Positions 1-6,211 of a stretch of DNA of 25,704 nt are shown here, piece after piece (the stretch's first letter is position 1; each line of letters begins with the position of its first letter). The position numbers and the translations under genes are program-made. The notes beneath the pieces are model-generated. The model had not been told where the DNA came from. It saw only the letters and a program-made list of their open reading frames with translations, and searched no databases. Source of the DNA: CAZFDT01 sp964518335 (GTDB lineage Bacteria > Planctomycetota > Phycisphaerae > Phycisphaerales > Phycisphaeraceae); NCBI GenBank assembly GCA_964518335.1, contig CAZFDT010000070.1:1-25704 (forward strand). Reading direction: 5' to 3'.

Positions 1-44
1 TCCCCATATGAGCCCCACCCGCGGCCTATCGGTCACGCTGGTCC

Positions 45-69
45 GACGATAAGCCGTTCGACGTTAGGC
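45..69 (+). other. possible right half of an integron attC site
   Basis: GTTAGGC at 63-69 fits the attC R' consensus GTTRRRY. It is preceded by a GCCGTTCGAC-like arm, and the next gene starts only 3 bases after it, the usual arrangement in gene cassettes. The left half of the site (R'' with its complementary arm) is not seen within bases 1-45, and no second attC follows the gene. This may therefore be a remnant or a chance match. Confidence 0.3.
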
Positions 70-72
70 GAC

Positions 73-519
73 ATGACACATAGATCGAGAATCATCGGGT
101 TCGGCATTGTCGCCATCCTCATAGTAGGCGGATGGTACGCCGTTGTTCTCGTGGTTCCACCTCCCGCACGACGCCTCGTCGAGCCCCTTACCATTCGGAC
201 TCGGTTGGAAAGTTGCCTTGGTGAAGTCTATGCGACGGCGAACGCACGTAATCGCCATGTGACAACTGAGCAGGTCCGCGAAGCGATTGCCTCGGATCCG
301 ATCTACCGAGGGCTACAATGGGATGTGGAGGTTATCACGAAGGATGGCGATATCTATGTCACCGCGACGACCAGCAAACCACCCTATATCGTGCATCCAA
401 CCGTTTGGGAACGCGTGTTGTTTCTGCGCAGCACGACGCAGATGAACTGGCCAACAATCCGCTTGGCGTCGCCGATCCAGAATCGACAGTTGACCGGCGA
501 CGTCCGCGATGGACAATAG
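73..519 (+). CDS. hypothetical protein with N-terminal membrane anchor
   Basis: This 148-residue protein is not recognised. It has a basic N-terminus (THRSR), one hydrophobic segment at about residues 8-28 that could be a signal anchor, then a short proline stretch (PPPARR) and a soluble region of about 110 residues. The ATG lies 3 bases after a GTTAGGC motif that resembles the end of an attC site, so it may be a captured cassette gene. No clear ribosome binding site is visible. The IS5 remnant on the opposite strand ends 3 bases after its stop. Codon use is less GC-biased than in the core genes further right. Function is unknown. Confidence 0.55.
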   Translation: MTHRSRIIGFGIVAILIVGGWYAVVLVVPPPARRLVEPLTIRTRLESCLGEVYATANARNRHVTTEQVREAIASDPIYRGLQWDVEVITKDGDIYVTATTSKPPYIVHPTVWERVLFLRSTTQMNWPTIRLASPIQNRQLTGDVRDGQ

Positions 520-522
520 AAC

Positions 523-848
523 CTATCCCAGAACCTGTTTGAGCAGCAATACGGTGCAGGCCAGATGAAGCATGCCTTGGAACATCGCGGTGGACTTCTC
601 CCAGCGGATGCACAGTCGGCGGTAGTTCTGTAGCCAGGCGATGGTGCGTTCCACTTTCCATCGTCGTCGATAGCGACGCATGGGCCGGCCGCCCTGGGTC
701 TTGTGTTCGGCCTTGCGATTGCTGCGATGGGGTGCGATCAGCTCAATGCCTTCGTCGGCAAGGTCTTGGTCAAGTGCATCACTGTCGTAGGTCTTGTCTC
801 CGATGATGCGTTGGGGCGGTTCGACCGGCAGCATGAAGTCGAGACATT
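523..848 (-). pseudogene. IS5-family transposase, C-terminal remnant
   Basis: The minus-strand frame encodes the C-terminal half of an IS5-type DDE transposase. It shows IGDKTYDSDALDQ (the second catalytic Asp region), then APHRSNRK, then a YRRRWKVERTIAWLQNYRRL block that holds the last catalytic Glu, and it ends at KQVLG. The N-terminal half with the first Asp is missing. Upstream the frame runs into the REP repeat at 843-870, where it would read KRGLTPFQ from repeat sequence, so the apparent start codon inside the RAYT element is not native. The element was probably truncated when the RAYT unit arrived. I found no matching N-terminal half beyond 1679. It cannot be active. Confidence 0.8.
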
Positions 849-870
849 GAAACGGGGTCAGACCCCGTTT
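843..870 (+). repeat. left REP-like inverted repeat of the RAYT element
   Basis: The sequence is GACATTGAAACGGGG followed by TCAGACCCCGTTT. The core ACGGGGTCAGACCCCGT is a near-perfect palindrome able to form a hairpin. Its inverse, with one base difference (T to C at the sixth base), lies at 1652-1679. Confidence 0.85.
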
Positions 871-905
871 TGACGGGGCGGGTTTGATGGCGTAGTGTGT
901 CAGGC

Positions 906-1664
906 ATGCCCAGAGCACCGCGCGTCGATGTTGGCGGGTACTGCTACCACGTGCTGAACCGCGCCAACGCGCGGTTCCGGATGTTCCGCAAGGACGGGGA
1001 CTTCGCGGCGTTCGAGCGGGTGCTGGCGGAGGCGGTGCAGCGGGCCGCGGGGCAGGTGCAACTGCTGTCGTACTGCCTGATGGGCAATCACTGGCATCTG
1101 GTGCTGCGGTTGTCGCCGGGCGCCGACGGGCAGATGGGCCTGTTCATGAAGTGGCTGACGACGACGCACGCCGGTCGGTACCGGGTGGCGCACGGCCAGA
1201 CGGGGCTGGGACATCTGTATCAAGGGCGTTACAAATCGTTTGTGATCGAGCGCGACGAGCATCTGCTGACGGTGTGCCGATACACCGAGAGCAACGCCGC
1301 TCGCGCCGGGCTGGTGGGCGAACGCGGGCGGGCCGAGGAGTGGCGATGGTCGAGCCTGTGGCGCTGGCGGAACGGGGCGGTGGCGGACGAGGACCCGCCG
1401 TTGGTGCTCAGTCCCTGGCCGGTGTCCTCGGGGCTGGCGACGGTCGGTGATGGCACGCGGCGGCCGTTGCACTGGCTTCGCACGGTGAACGTGCCGCTGA
1501 GCGAGCCGCAACTGGCGGCGCTGCGAGCCGCGGCGGAGCATGGCCGGCCGTTCGGCACGCCGCGTTGGGTGGCGATGGTGGCCGCGCGTTACGACCTGGA
1601 ATCCACCCTCCGTTCACCCGGCCGCCCCAGAAAGACGGGGCAGCCCCAAACAAACGGGGTCTGA
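906..1664 (+). CDS. REP-associated tyrosine transposase (IS200/IS605-like, Y1)
   Basis: This 252-residue single-strand DNA transposase of the RAYT branch of the Y1_Tnp family is expected to nick and rejoin REP hairpins. The N-terminus MPRAPRVDVGGYCYHVLNR is typical of the group. The metal-binding His-hydrophobic-His motif appears in GNHWHLVL at about residues 61-68. The candidate catalytic Tyr lies in the CRYTESNAARAGLV helix at about residues 123-136. The ATG at 906 fits the family better than the GTG at 897. The stop codon TGA at 1662-1664 lies inside the right-hand REP repeat. The catalytic residues look intact, so it may be active. Confidence 0.88.
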   Translation: MPRAPRVDVGGYCYHVLNRANARFRMFRKDGDFAAFERVLAEAVQRAAGQVQLLSYCLMGNHWHLVLRLSPGADGQMGLFMKWLTTTHAGRYRVAHGQTGLGHLYQGRYKSFVIERDEHLLTVCRYTESNAARAGLVGERGRAEEWRWSSLWRWRNGAVADEDPPLVLSPWPVSSGLATVGDGTRRPLHWLRTVNVPLSEPQLAALRAAAEHGRPFGTPRWVAMVAARYDLESTLRSPGRPRKTGQPQTNGV

Positions 1665-1679
1665 CCCCGTTTCGATGTC
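1652..1679 (-). repeat. right REP-like inverted repeat of the RAYT element
   Basis: This is the inverse of 843-870, reading AAACGGGGTC then TGACCCCGTTTCGATGTC on the plus strand. It supplies the transposase stop codon (TGA, 1662-1664). The frame after that stop stays open in the same phase into the deaminase toxin domain. Confidence 0.85.
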
Positions 1680-1760
1680 CTGTTTAGGTCTGCTACCGCG
1701 ACGCGCGCGCTTCAATCCATAGCGGATCTACGACCTGCGCTCAATGGCATCCGCGCTCGG

Positions 1761-2156
1761 TTGGCAGAATTGAACGCGCAATCAATGGTTTCAGGCGGAT
1801 ATTACGGAAACGTGAAGGGCCTTACGAAGAAAACTGTTGCTTATTTGGCCGGAGATATCAATGGGGGTTCATTCTTCCGTATTGCGCACAGCGGAGAGAT
1901 GAGTTTGCCGTATACTGCGCCGCGCCCGTTCATGAACCGCCTCTTTACTGGCCAGCAAGGTGCATATGATGCCGAGAAAAAGCTCCTTGAGGAACTCGCT
2001 GCCTTTGTCGAGCAGTTTCCAGCCGCTACGGGTAGACTACGACTCGTGATCGACCATCCAGAAGGAAAGGGCGCATGTGATGCGTGTAGGATAGTCATCA
2101 GAGAATTCATGCAGAAGTATCCCAACATCACCATAGAGACTATCCCTCCCATGTAA
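1761..2156 (+). CDS. deaminase-fold polymorphic toxin, C-terminal domain (5'-truncated)
   Basis: The product resembles the C-terminal toxin domain of secreted polymorphic toxins of the nucleic-acid deaminase superfamily, closest by eye to the BURPS668_1122-type. The Zn and catalytic signature is D70-A71-E72 (in GAYDAEKKLLEEL) and C106-D-A-C109 (in KGACDACRIVIREF), followed by KYPNITIE; numbering is from the TTG at 1761. An Asp in place of the usual His/Cys is unusual, but I recall it from this toxin branch. There is no ATG start or ribosome site. The frame is open upstream to the RAYT stop at 1664, reading ...SIADLRPALNGIRARLAEL, as expected for the inner part of a larger protein. The secretion and delivery part is missing. 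A SUKH-type immunity gene follows after 18 bases. Local GC is lower than in the window's core genes. It is probably a remnant rather than a freely expressed toxin. Confidence 0.62.
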   Translation: MAELNAQSMVSGGYYGNVKGLTKKTVAYLAGDINGGSFFRIAHSGEMSLPYTAPRPFMNRLFTGQQGAYDAEKKLLEELAAFVEQFPAATGRLRLVIDHPEGKGACDACRIVIREFMQKYPNITIETIPPM

Positions 2157-2174
2157 TGCTATAGTAGGTTCTGT

Positions 2175-2699
2175 ATGGATACGAGCACACCTATTGCGTT
2201 TGATGGAGGGGCGATTCGGGAGTCGATCTGCCGCGCAGGGCTTGCATTCGATAATGAGATTGTTGGATGCACGGATGATGAGATCGGCGATCTTGAGCGG
2301 TGTCATCCTCGACCGCTACCTTTCGCGTATCGTCAGTTCATGCGAGAGGCGGGTAAGCACGCAGGCTACTTTATGCACGGAGAGATGTTCTTCTATCCTG
2401 AAGTGAAAAAGGCGGTGGACATTGCTTCCGAGTTGCTGACGACCTCCGATGGTGGTAGCCTCCTAACGCACAATCACATCGTGTTCTATCAACATGAAGG
2501 TTATGACATTTATTTGATGGACTGCCTACAGGATGATGTCGATCCGCCCGTCTTCCGATACGATGAACGTTCAGACTCTCTCAGGATGTTCACTCCAGCG
2601 TTCTCGCAGTGTCTTCGCCTATTCATAGTTGAATCTGAAAGACTGTCTCAGGTACTTAGGCCCGAAGAGATAGCCGCAAGGAAGAGGGGCTTCGTATGA
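2175..2699 (+). CDS. SMI1/KNR4 (SUKH) family immunity protein
   Basis: This 174-residue protein has the SUKH signature: an acidic motif (GCTDDEIGDLE, about residues 31-41) then LPFAYRQFMREAGKHAG (about 48-64), a conserved region in HIVFYQHEGYDIYLMD, and a C-terminal helix. SUKH proteins neutralise a wide range of polymorphic nuclease and deaminase toxins. Its position 18 bases after a deaminase toxin domain, on the same strand, strongly suggests that it is the cognate antitoxin. Translation starts at the ATG at 2175 after a weak AGTAGG. Codon use matches the toxin tail and differs from the core genes, suggesting that the two were acquired together. The gene looks complete. Confidence 0.75.
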   Translation: MDTSTPIAFDGGAIRESICRAGLAFDNEIVGCTDDEIGDLERCHPRPLPFAYRQFMREAGKHAGYFMHGEMFFYPEVKKAVDIASELLTTSDGGSLLTHNHIVFYQHEGYDIYLMDCLQDDVDPPVFRYDERSDSLRMFTPAFSQCLRLFIVESERLSQVLRPEEIAARKRGFV

Positions 2700-3032
2700 C
2701 ATCTTGTCTGCTCTGTTCCGGCTCCCGGTACAGTAGAGGCTGTAGCGGCCCAGCTACACGAATGGTCCCACATCAACCCCCTCCCCACCCAGCCGATGAT
2801 GCTGGATGCCGGCGCGGTGGGTTCATACGATCGTGCTGGTGACAATGTGGCTGATTCGCTCATTGCAGTGGACGACCCGCGAATGCTCGGTGCAAAAATC
2901 CGAGAGGCCACATATATGCAGGCGACGCCCGGATTCGCCCCGTACCCCCGGCCCGACCTGACACCGCATGAGGACCGATGCCCACCGCCCCCGGAAGCGG
3001 TCCCCGGAAGCTCCCGTCCTCATCATCGTCGC
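2700..3032 (+). other. gene-poor stretch with an undefined open frame
   Basis: The frame of the SUKH gene stays open after its TGA and reads a protein-like sequence (TVEAVAAQLHEWSHINPLP, then a 109-residue frame from the ATG at 2796). I recognise no domain in it. The end becomes proline-rich and runs into the antisense recombinase gene. It may be the decayed end of another cassette or toxin gene. No ribosome site, RNA gene or clear repeat is seen. Confidence 0.3.
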
Positions 3033-3428
3033 TCACCGCCCACCACCGCCATACACCCCGCTCAGCCCAGCCTGCATGTCATCAAACGACACATCGGCAT
3101 ACATATTGGCCGTGGTCGATGGTGAAGCATGGCCCAACTGCTTTTGCACCATCCGCAGATTGCCGGTCTTTCGCAGCAGGTGAACCGCCAGCGTGTGTCG
3201 TGCCGAGTGGATGGATAGCTCCGCCGGCAGCCCCGCTCGCCTGATCGCCGCTTTCCACGCCTGCTGCAAGCCACGCGGCGTCATCGCTCCCCGCTTGCCG
3301 ATGAACAGGCTGGCGTCTGGCGTGGTTGACTGGCCCATCGTGACCTTCCACCCGATGAACTGTTCGACATGCTCCCGCAGGTCTTTGCCCAGGGCGACCG
3401 TTTCCCGGCTCGGCTCGCGTCGCTTCAA
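3033..3428 (-). pseudogene. tyrosine recombinase/phage integrase, C-terminal catalytic fragment
   Basis: The frame encodes the second half of a tyrosine recombinase catalytic domain. It shows the HxxR box (HSARHTLAVHLL), the LGHAS box and the nucleophile Tyr in TANMYADVSFDDM, near the C-terminus. The first catalytic Arg (normally in a TGLR-type motif) and the N-terminal DNA-binding domain are absent. The only available start is TTG at 3428, which overlaps the stop of a small upstream frame as TTGA. At 131 residues it is less than half a normal integrase. It is most likely the remnant of the enzyme that mobilised the island. The frame stays open a little upstream but without integrase motifs. 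Confidence 0.75.
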
Positions 3429-3538
3429 CCGCCATGCCCGCAGAGAACCACACCGCGAGCAAGTGCCAGTCGTGTGACTTCTGATTGTGCGACGCGGATC
3501 ATGTTGGGGACAGGAAAGGGGTCGAGAGTGAACGCCAT
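3425..3538 (-). CDS. small ORF (37 aa) with a strong ribosome binding site
   Basis: The ATG at 3538 is preceded by GAAGGAG about 10 bases upstream, one of the better ribosome sites in the window. The frame reads MAFTLDPFPVPNMIRVAQ and stops at 3425, overlapping the TTG of the recombinase fragment as TTGA. I do not recognise the peptide. It could be the 5' end of a broken gene joined out of frame to the recombinase remnant, or a short leader peptide. It has no obvious membrane segment. Confidence 0.3.
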   Translation of the reverse strand: MAFTLDPFPVPNMIRVAQSEVTRLALARGVVLCGHGG

Positions 3539-3755
3539 CAACTTAGGCTCCTTCCCTCGTGATTCCAAGGGACTGTCGTAGCTGGTCGCGGGGTTTGGTC
3601 ATGTGGGTGTAGCGGTCTTTGCGGCGTTTGAGGTGCCGCTGTTGAAGCCGTGATGACGCGGGGCGTTCTGTTCGAAAATGATGTCATCAAGGAACCAGTA
3701 GCGCAGAGCAGGACTTGCGGAGCGCTTCGCTGCGGGGGAGACGATGCTGCGGCGT

Positions 3756-3956
3756 TCACCACGTCAGGGCGTGGCCGGCGCGGAGGAGGAGGCGCTGGGG
3801 GGCGGGGAGGGTGTGCAGGTCGTCGAGGCGGGCGCGCAGGGCGGCGGGGTGGTCGGTGATGATGTTGGCGATGCCGCGGTCCACGAGTGGGGGCAGGTGG
3901 TCGGGGTTGTTGATGGTCCAGGCGTGGACCTGGATGTGGCGTGCGGCGGCGGCTGA
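3756..3956 (-). pseudogene. glycerophosphodiester phosphodiesterase, C-terminal remnant
   Basis: The minus-strand frame reads RHIQVHAWTINNPDHLPPL then VDRGIANIITDHPAALRARL. This is the conserved last beta/alpha unit of GDPD-family enzymes (V-W-T-[IV]-N ... G-[IV]-D/N-x-I-I-T-D-x-P). The frame ends at a TGA at 3758-3756, and going upstream it meets a stop codon just beyond 3956. Only about 65 codons of a normally ~240-residue barrel remain, without the catalytic H-R-G and E-x-D motifs. The GC-rich codon use matches the core genome, so this is probably a native gene cut by the island's arrival. Confidence 0.7.
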
Positions 3957-4319
3957 CCATGAGGAAGTTCAAGGACGGATAAGGGTATGCGTACATTATT
4001 AGCCGGTACTTTGGCTTATGAAATCGCCCCAAACAATTGAACTCGTACCCTTTTCTTTCCGGGGGGTTTGGGGGTCTGGGGTCCGGGGTCTGGGGTCTGG
4101 GGTCTGGCGGACGACGCCGCGGGGCGCTGCGGTTGCCCGCGAATCTCTGACCTCTGATCGCTGATTCCTCACCGCCCACCCGCCGCACGATCCGCTCCTT
4201 TTCACCGTGCGGCTGCAGTGGCCCCTTTTCAGGGTCCATCCTCGCCCTGACGCCCGCCCCAGAGCCGACGGGGGAAAGGGAATCGGAAGCGACATGCGTT
4301 CGTCCTGGGATCGGCAGCC
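3957..4319 (+). other. intergenic, low-complexity G-rich region
   Basis: No credible gene is seen. A proline-rich minus-strand frame crosses the region, but it comes from G-runs on the plus strand and contains no domain. The stretch holds the 7-bp tandem repeat at 4071-4105 and short CTGACCTCTGATCGCTGATT-type simple sequence at about 4145-4168. It separates the island from the URO-D/PhyH operon. Confidence 0.5.
4071..4105 (+). repeat. five tandem copies of a 7-bp unit GGGGTCT
   Basis: Units start at 4071, 4078, 4085, 4092 and 4099. The second reads GGGGTCC and the others GGGGTCT. A degenerate GGGGTTT precedes them. Such a G-rich tandem array could vary in copy number, or could form a G-quadruplex because it has five runs of four G. 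No role is evident. Confidence 0.8.
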
Positions 4320-5342
4320 TCACGCGTGACCGGCGCGGGCGGCGTACTCGCCGAAAAGCTGCAGGTAATGTCGGTACTGGTCGTACGACACCTCGGGCGG
4401 CGTCTGATGGTCGCAACTGATCAGGAACCCGCCGCCGCGGGCGGTGGGAAGCAGGCGATCGAACTCTGCACGAACCTCGGCCTGGCCACGTGACATGACC
4501 CGCTTGTCGAAGTGACCGATGAATCGCTGTCGCGGATGTCTGGCCCGTAGCGTCGCCACGTCGACAGCGGCTTGTCGCTCAAGAGGCAGGATCCCATCGA
4601 GTCCGGCTTGATCGAACCACGGCAAAGTCGTGGTGACGTCGCCGTCACTGTCCACAAGCGCCCACACGCCCAGTTCGTTCAGACGCGGCACCACCTGGCG
4701 GTAGTACGGCAACAGGAACTCCTCGAACTGCTGGGGCGAGAGCATCGGCCCATGGTTGAAGCTCATGTCCTCGGCGAAGGTCATGAAATCGGGCGCCGTG
4801 ACGCCGGCGATCTGGTCGATCACACGCCGATGCCATTGAGCCAGGTCTGTGTTGATGCGATGGATCAGGTCGGGCTGGTCGTACAGCGCCAGCAGATGCG
4901 CTTCGACGCCCAGCAGCCACCGAGGCCACCAGAAGAATCCTTCGAGCGTGAACCAGAGCACCGCCTGGCCCCGACGCTGCAGTTGACTCCACTGCCGCCA
5001 CCGCGGCGCGTCCACCGAATCGTCGGGATAGAGGTGCGGCAGCAGCCGCTGGTAATCGTCGTGTGAGGCGACCAGTCCCCCGTAATGCCGCGGCGGCGTC
5101 GGACAACTGCAGCGACGCGGCTGCACCCAGTCCTGCAGGTAGAGATCCAGCCCGAAGTGGCGGCAAAGATCCTCGTGCGTCACCACCGAACCCGGCAGAC
5201 CTTCGCCCCGCCAACGGGCCAGTGTCCGATCCCACCACGTCGCCCACTCGATGATCGGCAGGCGGTCGATCGGTTCAAACCGCATCGCCGCCGCGAAGCG
5301 ATCCCGAACCGACATGGACGCGTGGGCGATCAGGCTGCTCAT
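4320..5342 (-). CDS. uroporphyrinogen decarboxylase (URO-D) superfamily protein
   Basis: This 340-residue protein has the URO-D/MtaA-like TIM-barrel pattern. It opens with VRDRFAAAMRFEPIDRLPIIEW, continues with the central FAEDMSFNHGPMLSPQQFEEFLLPYYRQV block, then WALVDSDGD, and ends with GGGFLISCDHQTPPEVS before the last helix. It lacks the HemE N-terminal signature (RQAGRY), so it is not the heme enzyme. Relatives are methyltransferase-like or of unknown function in planctomycetes and lentisphaerae. The ATG at 5342 overlaps the TGA of the upstream dioxygenase gene (ATGA), so translation is probably coupled. The frame stays open up to 5783, but that part is the shadow of the neighbour. The substrate is unknown. 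Confidence 0.82.
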   Translation of the reverse strand: MSSLIAHASMSVRDRFAAAMRFEPIDRLPIIEWATWWDRTLARWRGEGLPGSVVTHEDLCRHFGLDLYLQDWVQPRRCSCPTPPRHYGGLVASHDDYQRLLPHLYPDDSVDAPRWRQWSQLQRRGQAVLWFTLEGFFWWPRWLLGVEAHLLALYDQPDLIHRINTDLAQWHRRVIDQIAGVTAPDFMTFAEDMSFNHGPMLSPQQFEEFLLPYYRQVVPRLNELGVWALVDSDGDVTTTLPWFDQAGLDGILPLERQAAVDVATLRARHPRQRFIGHFDKRVMSRGQAEVRAEFDRLLPTARGGGFLISCDHQTPPEVSYDQYRHYLQLFGEYAARAGHA

Positions 5343-6142
5343 GAATCGATCCTTGCCACGACCGGGTTGAACGCATCGTTGTCGAGGACCTGTCCGTGAC
5401 GCAGGGACTTGACGTAGGCGTCGGGCAGGATGTTCTGTTGGCCGTTGAACGTGCTGCCCTCGGGCATGTAGGCACAGGTCATGGCGATGCGGCGGGTGCG
5501 GGTCATGTTTGCGCCGGCGCCGTGGGCGGTCAGGCCGTTGTGGAAACTGCAGTCGCCGGGCTTCATCGGAAACGCCACCGGGTCGCGTTGGGCCATCTCG
5601 GGGTAGACCTTGAACAGGTCGGCGAGGTTCTCGCCGATGCCGACGTTGTCGAATCGGGCGAGTTTGTGCGTGCCGGGGATGAAGCACATGCAGCCGTTGT
5701 AGGGCGTGGCTTCTTCGAGCGCGATCCAGACCGAGACCGCATGGCGGGAGTGGAACGACCAGTAGGGGTTGTCCAGGTGCCACGCCGTGGGGTTGCCGAA
5801 CGGCTCCTTGATCAGGGCCTGATCGTGCCAGACGCGGAACGCCGTCTGACCTTCAAGCTGACAGAGCATACGACCCAACTCCGGCGCGAGCATGTACCGC
5901 TTCACCGTATCGTTGATCCGCCAGAGGTTGAGCCGCTGCGTGAAGACCTTGTCGTAATAGGAGTCGCCCTCGACGAGGTCAGCGCCATCACCGGCGACCT
6001 TCCTGCGACCCATGCTGGCGATCGCGTCAAGTACCGCCGCCTTGAGCTGTGCGACCTCGTCGGCGCAGAGCAGGCCGGGGTGGAACACCACGCCGTCCTG
6101 GCGGTACTGTTCGATCTGCTGCGGGGTCAGTTGCGTTCGCAT
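5339..6142 (-). CDS. phytanoyl-CoA dioxygenase (PhyH) family protein
   Basis: This 267-residue protein is a predicted Fe(II)/2-oxoglutarate-dependent oxygenase. The metal-binding HxD is H122-L-D124 in TAWHLDNPYW. The distal His is H207 in FHNGLTAHGAGAN, and the 2-oxoglutarate-binding Arg lies in the TRTRRIAM block (about R217-218). The N-terminal EQYRQDGVVFHPGLL motif is typical of the family. An AAAGGTG ribosome site lies about 8 bases before the ATG at 6142. It is the first gene of a two-gene operon with the URO-D-like gene (4-base overlap) and is divergent from an AraC regulator that probably controls it. PhyH-type enzymes in such loci hydroxylate small molecules; the substrate cannot be read from the sequence. 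Confidence 0.87.
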   Translation of the reverse strand: MRTQLTPQQIEQYRQDGVVFHPGLLCADEVAQLKAAVLDAIASMGRRKVAGDGADLVEGDSYYDKVFTQRLNLWRINDTVKRYMLAPELGRMLCQLEGQTAFRVWHDQALIKEPFGNPTAWHLDNPYWSFHSRHAVSVWIALEEATPYNGCMCFIPGTHKLARFDNVGIGENLADLFKVYPEMAQRDPVAFPMKPGDCSFHNGLTAHGAGANMTRTRRIAMTCAYMPEGSTFNGQQNILPDAYVKSLRHGQVLDNDAFNPVVARIDS

Positions 6143-6211
6143 CGTGTCGCACCTTTCGCTTGAGCCGAGCGTTTCATTTCATCATTGAACATCAAGCGTG
6201 GGCAGATTGCT

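Larger units (their letters stand above)
843..1679 (+). mobile_element. RAYT element bounded by inverted REP-like repeats
   Basis: The unit is bounded by two copies of a 28-bp sequence in inverted orientation, at 843-870 and 1652-1679, with one IS200-like tyrosine transposase gene between them. The copies match at all but one position, and each contains the palindrome ACGGGGTC/GACCCCGT. This is the layout of a REP-associated transposase with its own flanking REP elements. On the left it abuts the broken IS5 gene and on the right it abuts the open frame of the deaminase toxin. It therefore sits at a breakpoint between two truncated genes. Confidence 0.8.

Noticed and set aside
2160..2172. TAGGTTCT as a possible second end of the IS5 element (similar to 514-521 inverted)
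   Set aside because: Only eight bases match, no transposase 5' half lies next to it, and the toxin/immunity pair lies in between. It is probably chance.
4141..4170. simple repeats of the CTGACCTCTGATCGC type as a CRISPR-like signal
   Set aside because: There are no repeat units of constant length with spacers and no cas genes. It is low-complexity sequence only.
3538..4416. 292-residue minus-strand proline/arginine-rich frame
   Set aside because: It comes from G-rich low-complexity sequence and crosses both the GDPD remnant, which reads in another phase with a real motif, and the end of the URO-D gene. It has no domain or ribosome site.
5343..5783. N-terminal extension of the URO-D-like protein
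   Set aside because: The frame is open, but it lies within the PhyH coding region and has no conserved residues. The ATG at 5342 with the ATGA overlap and the family-typical N-terminus is better.
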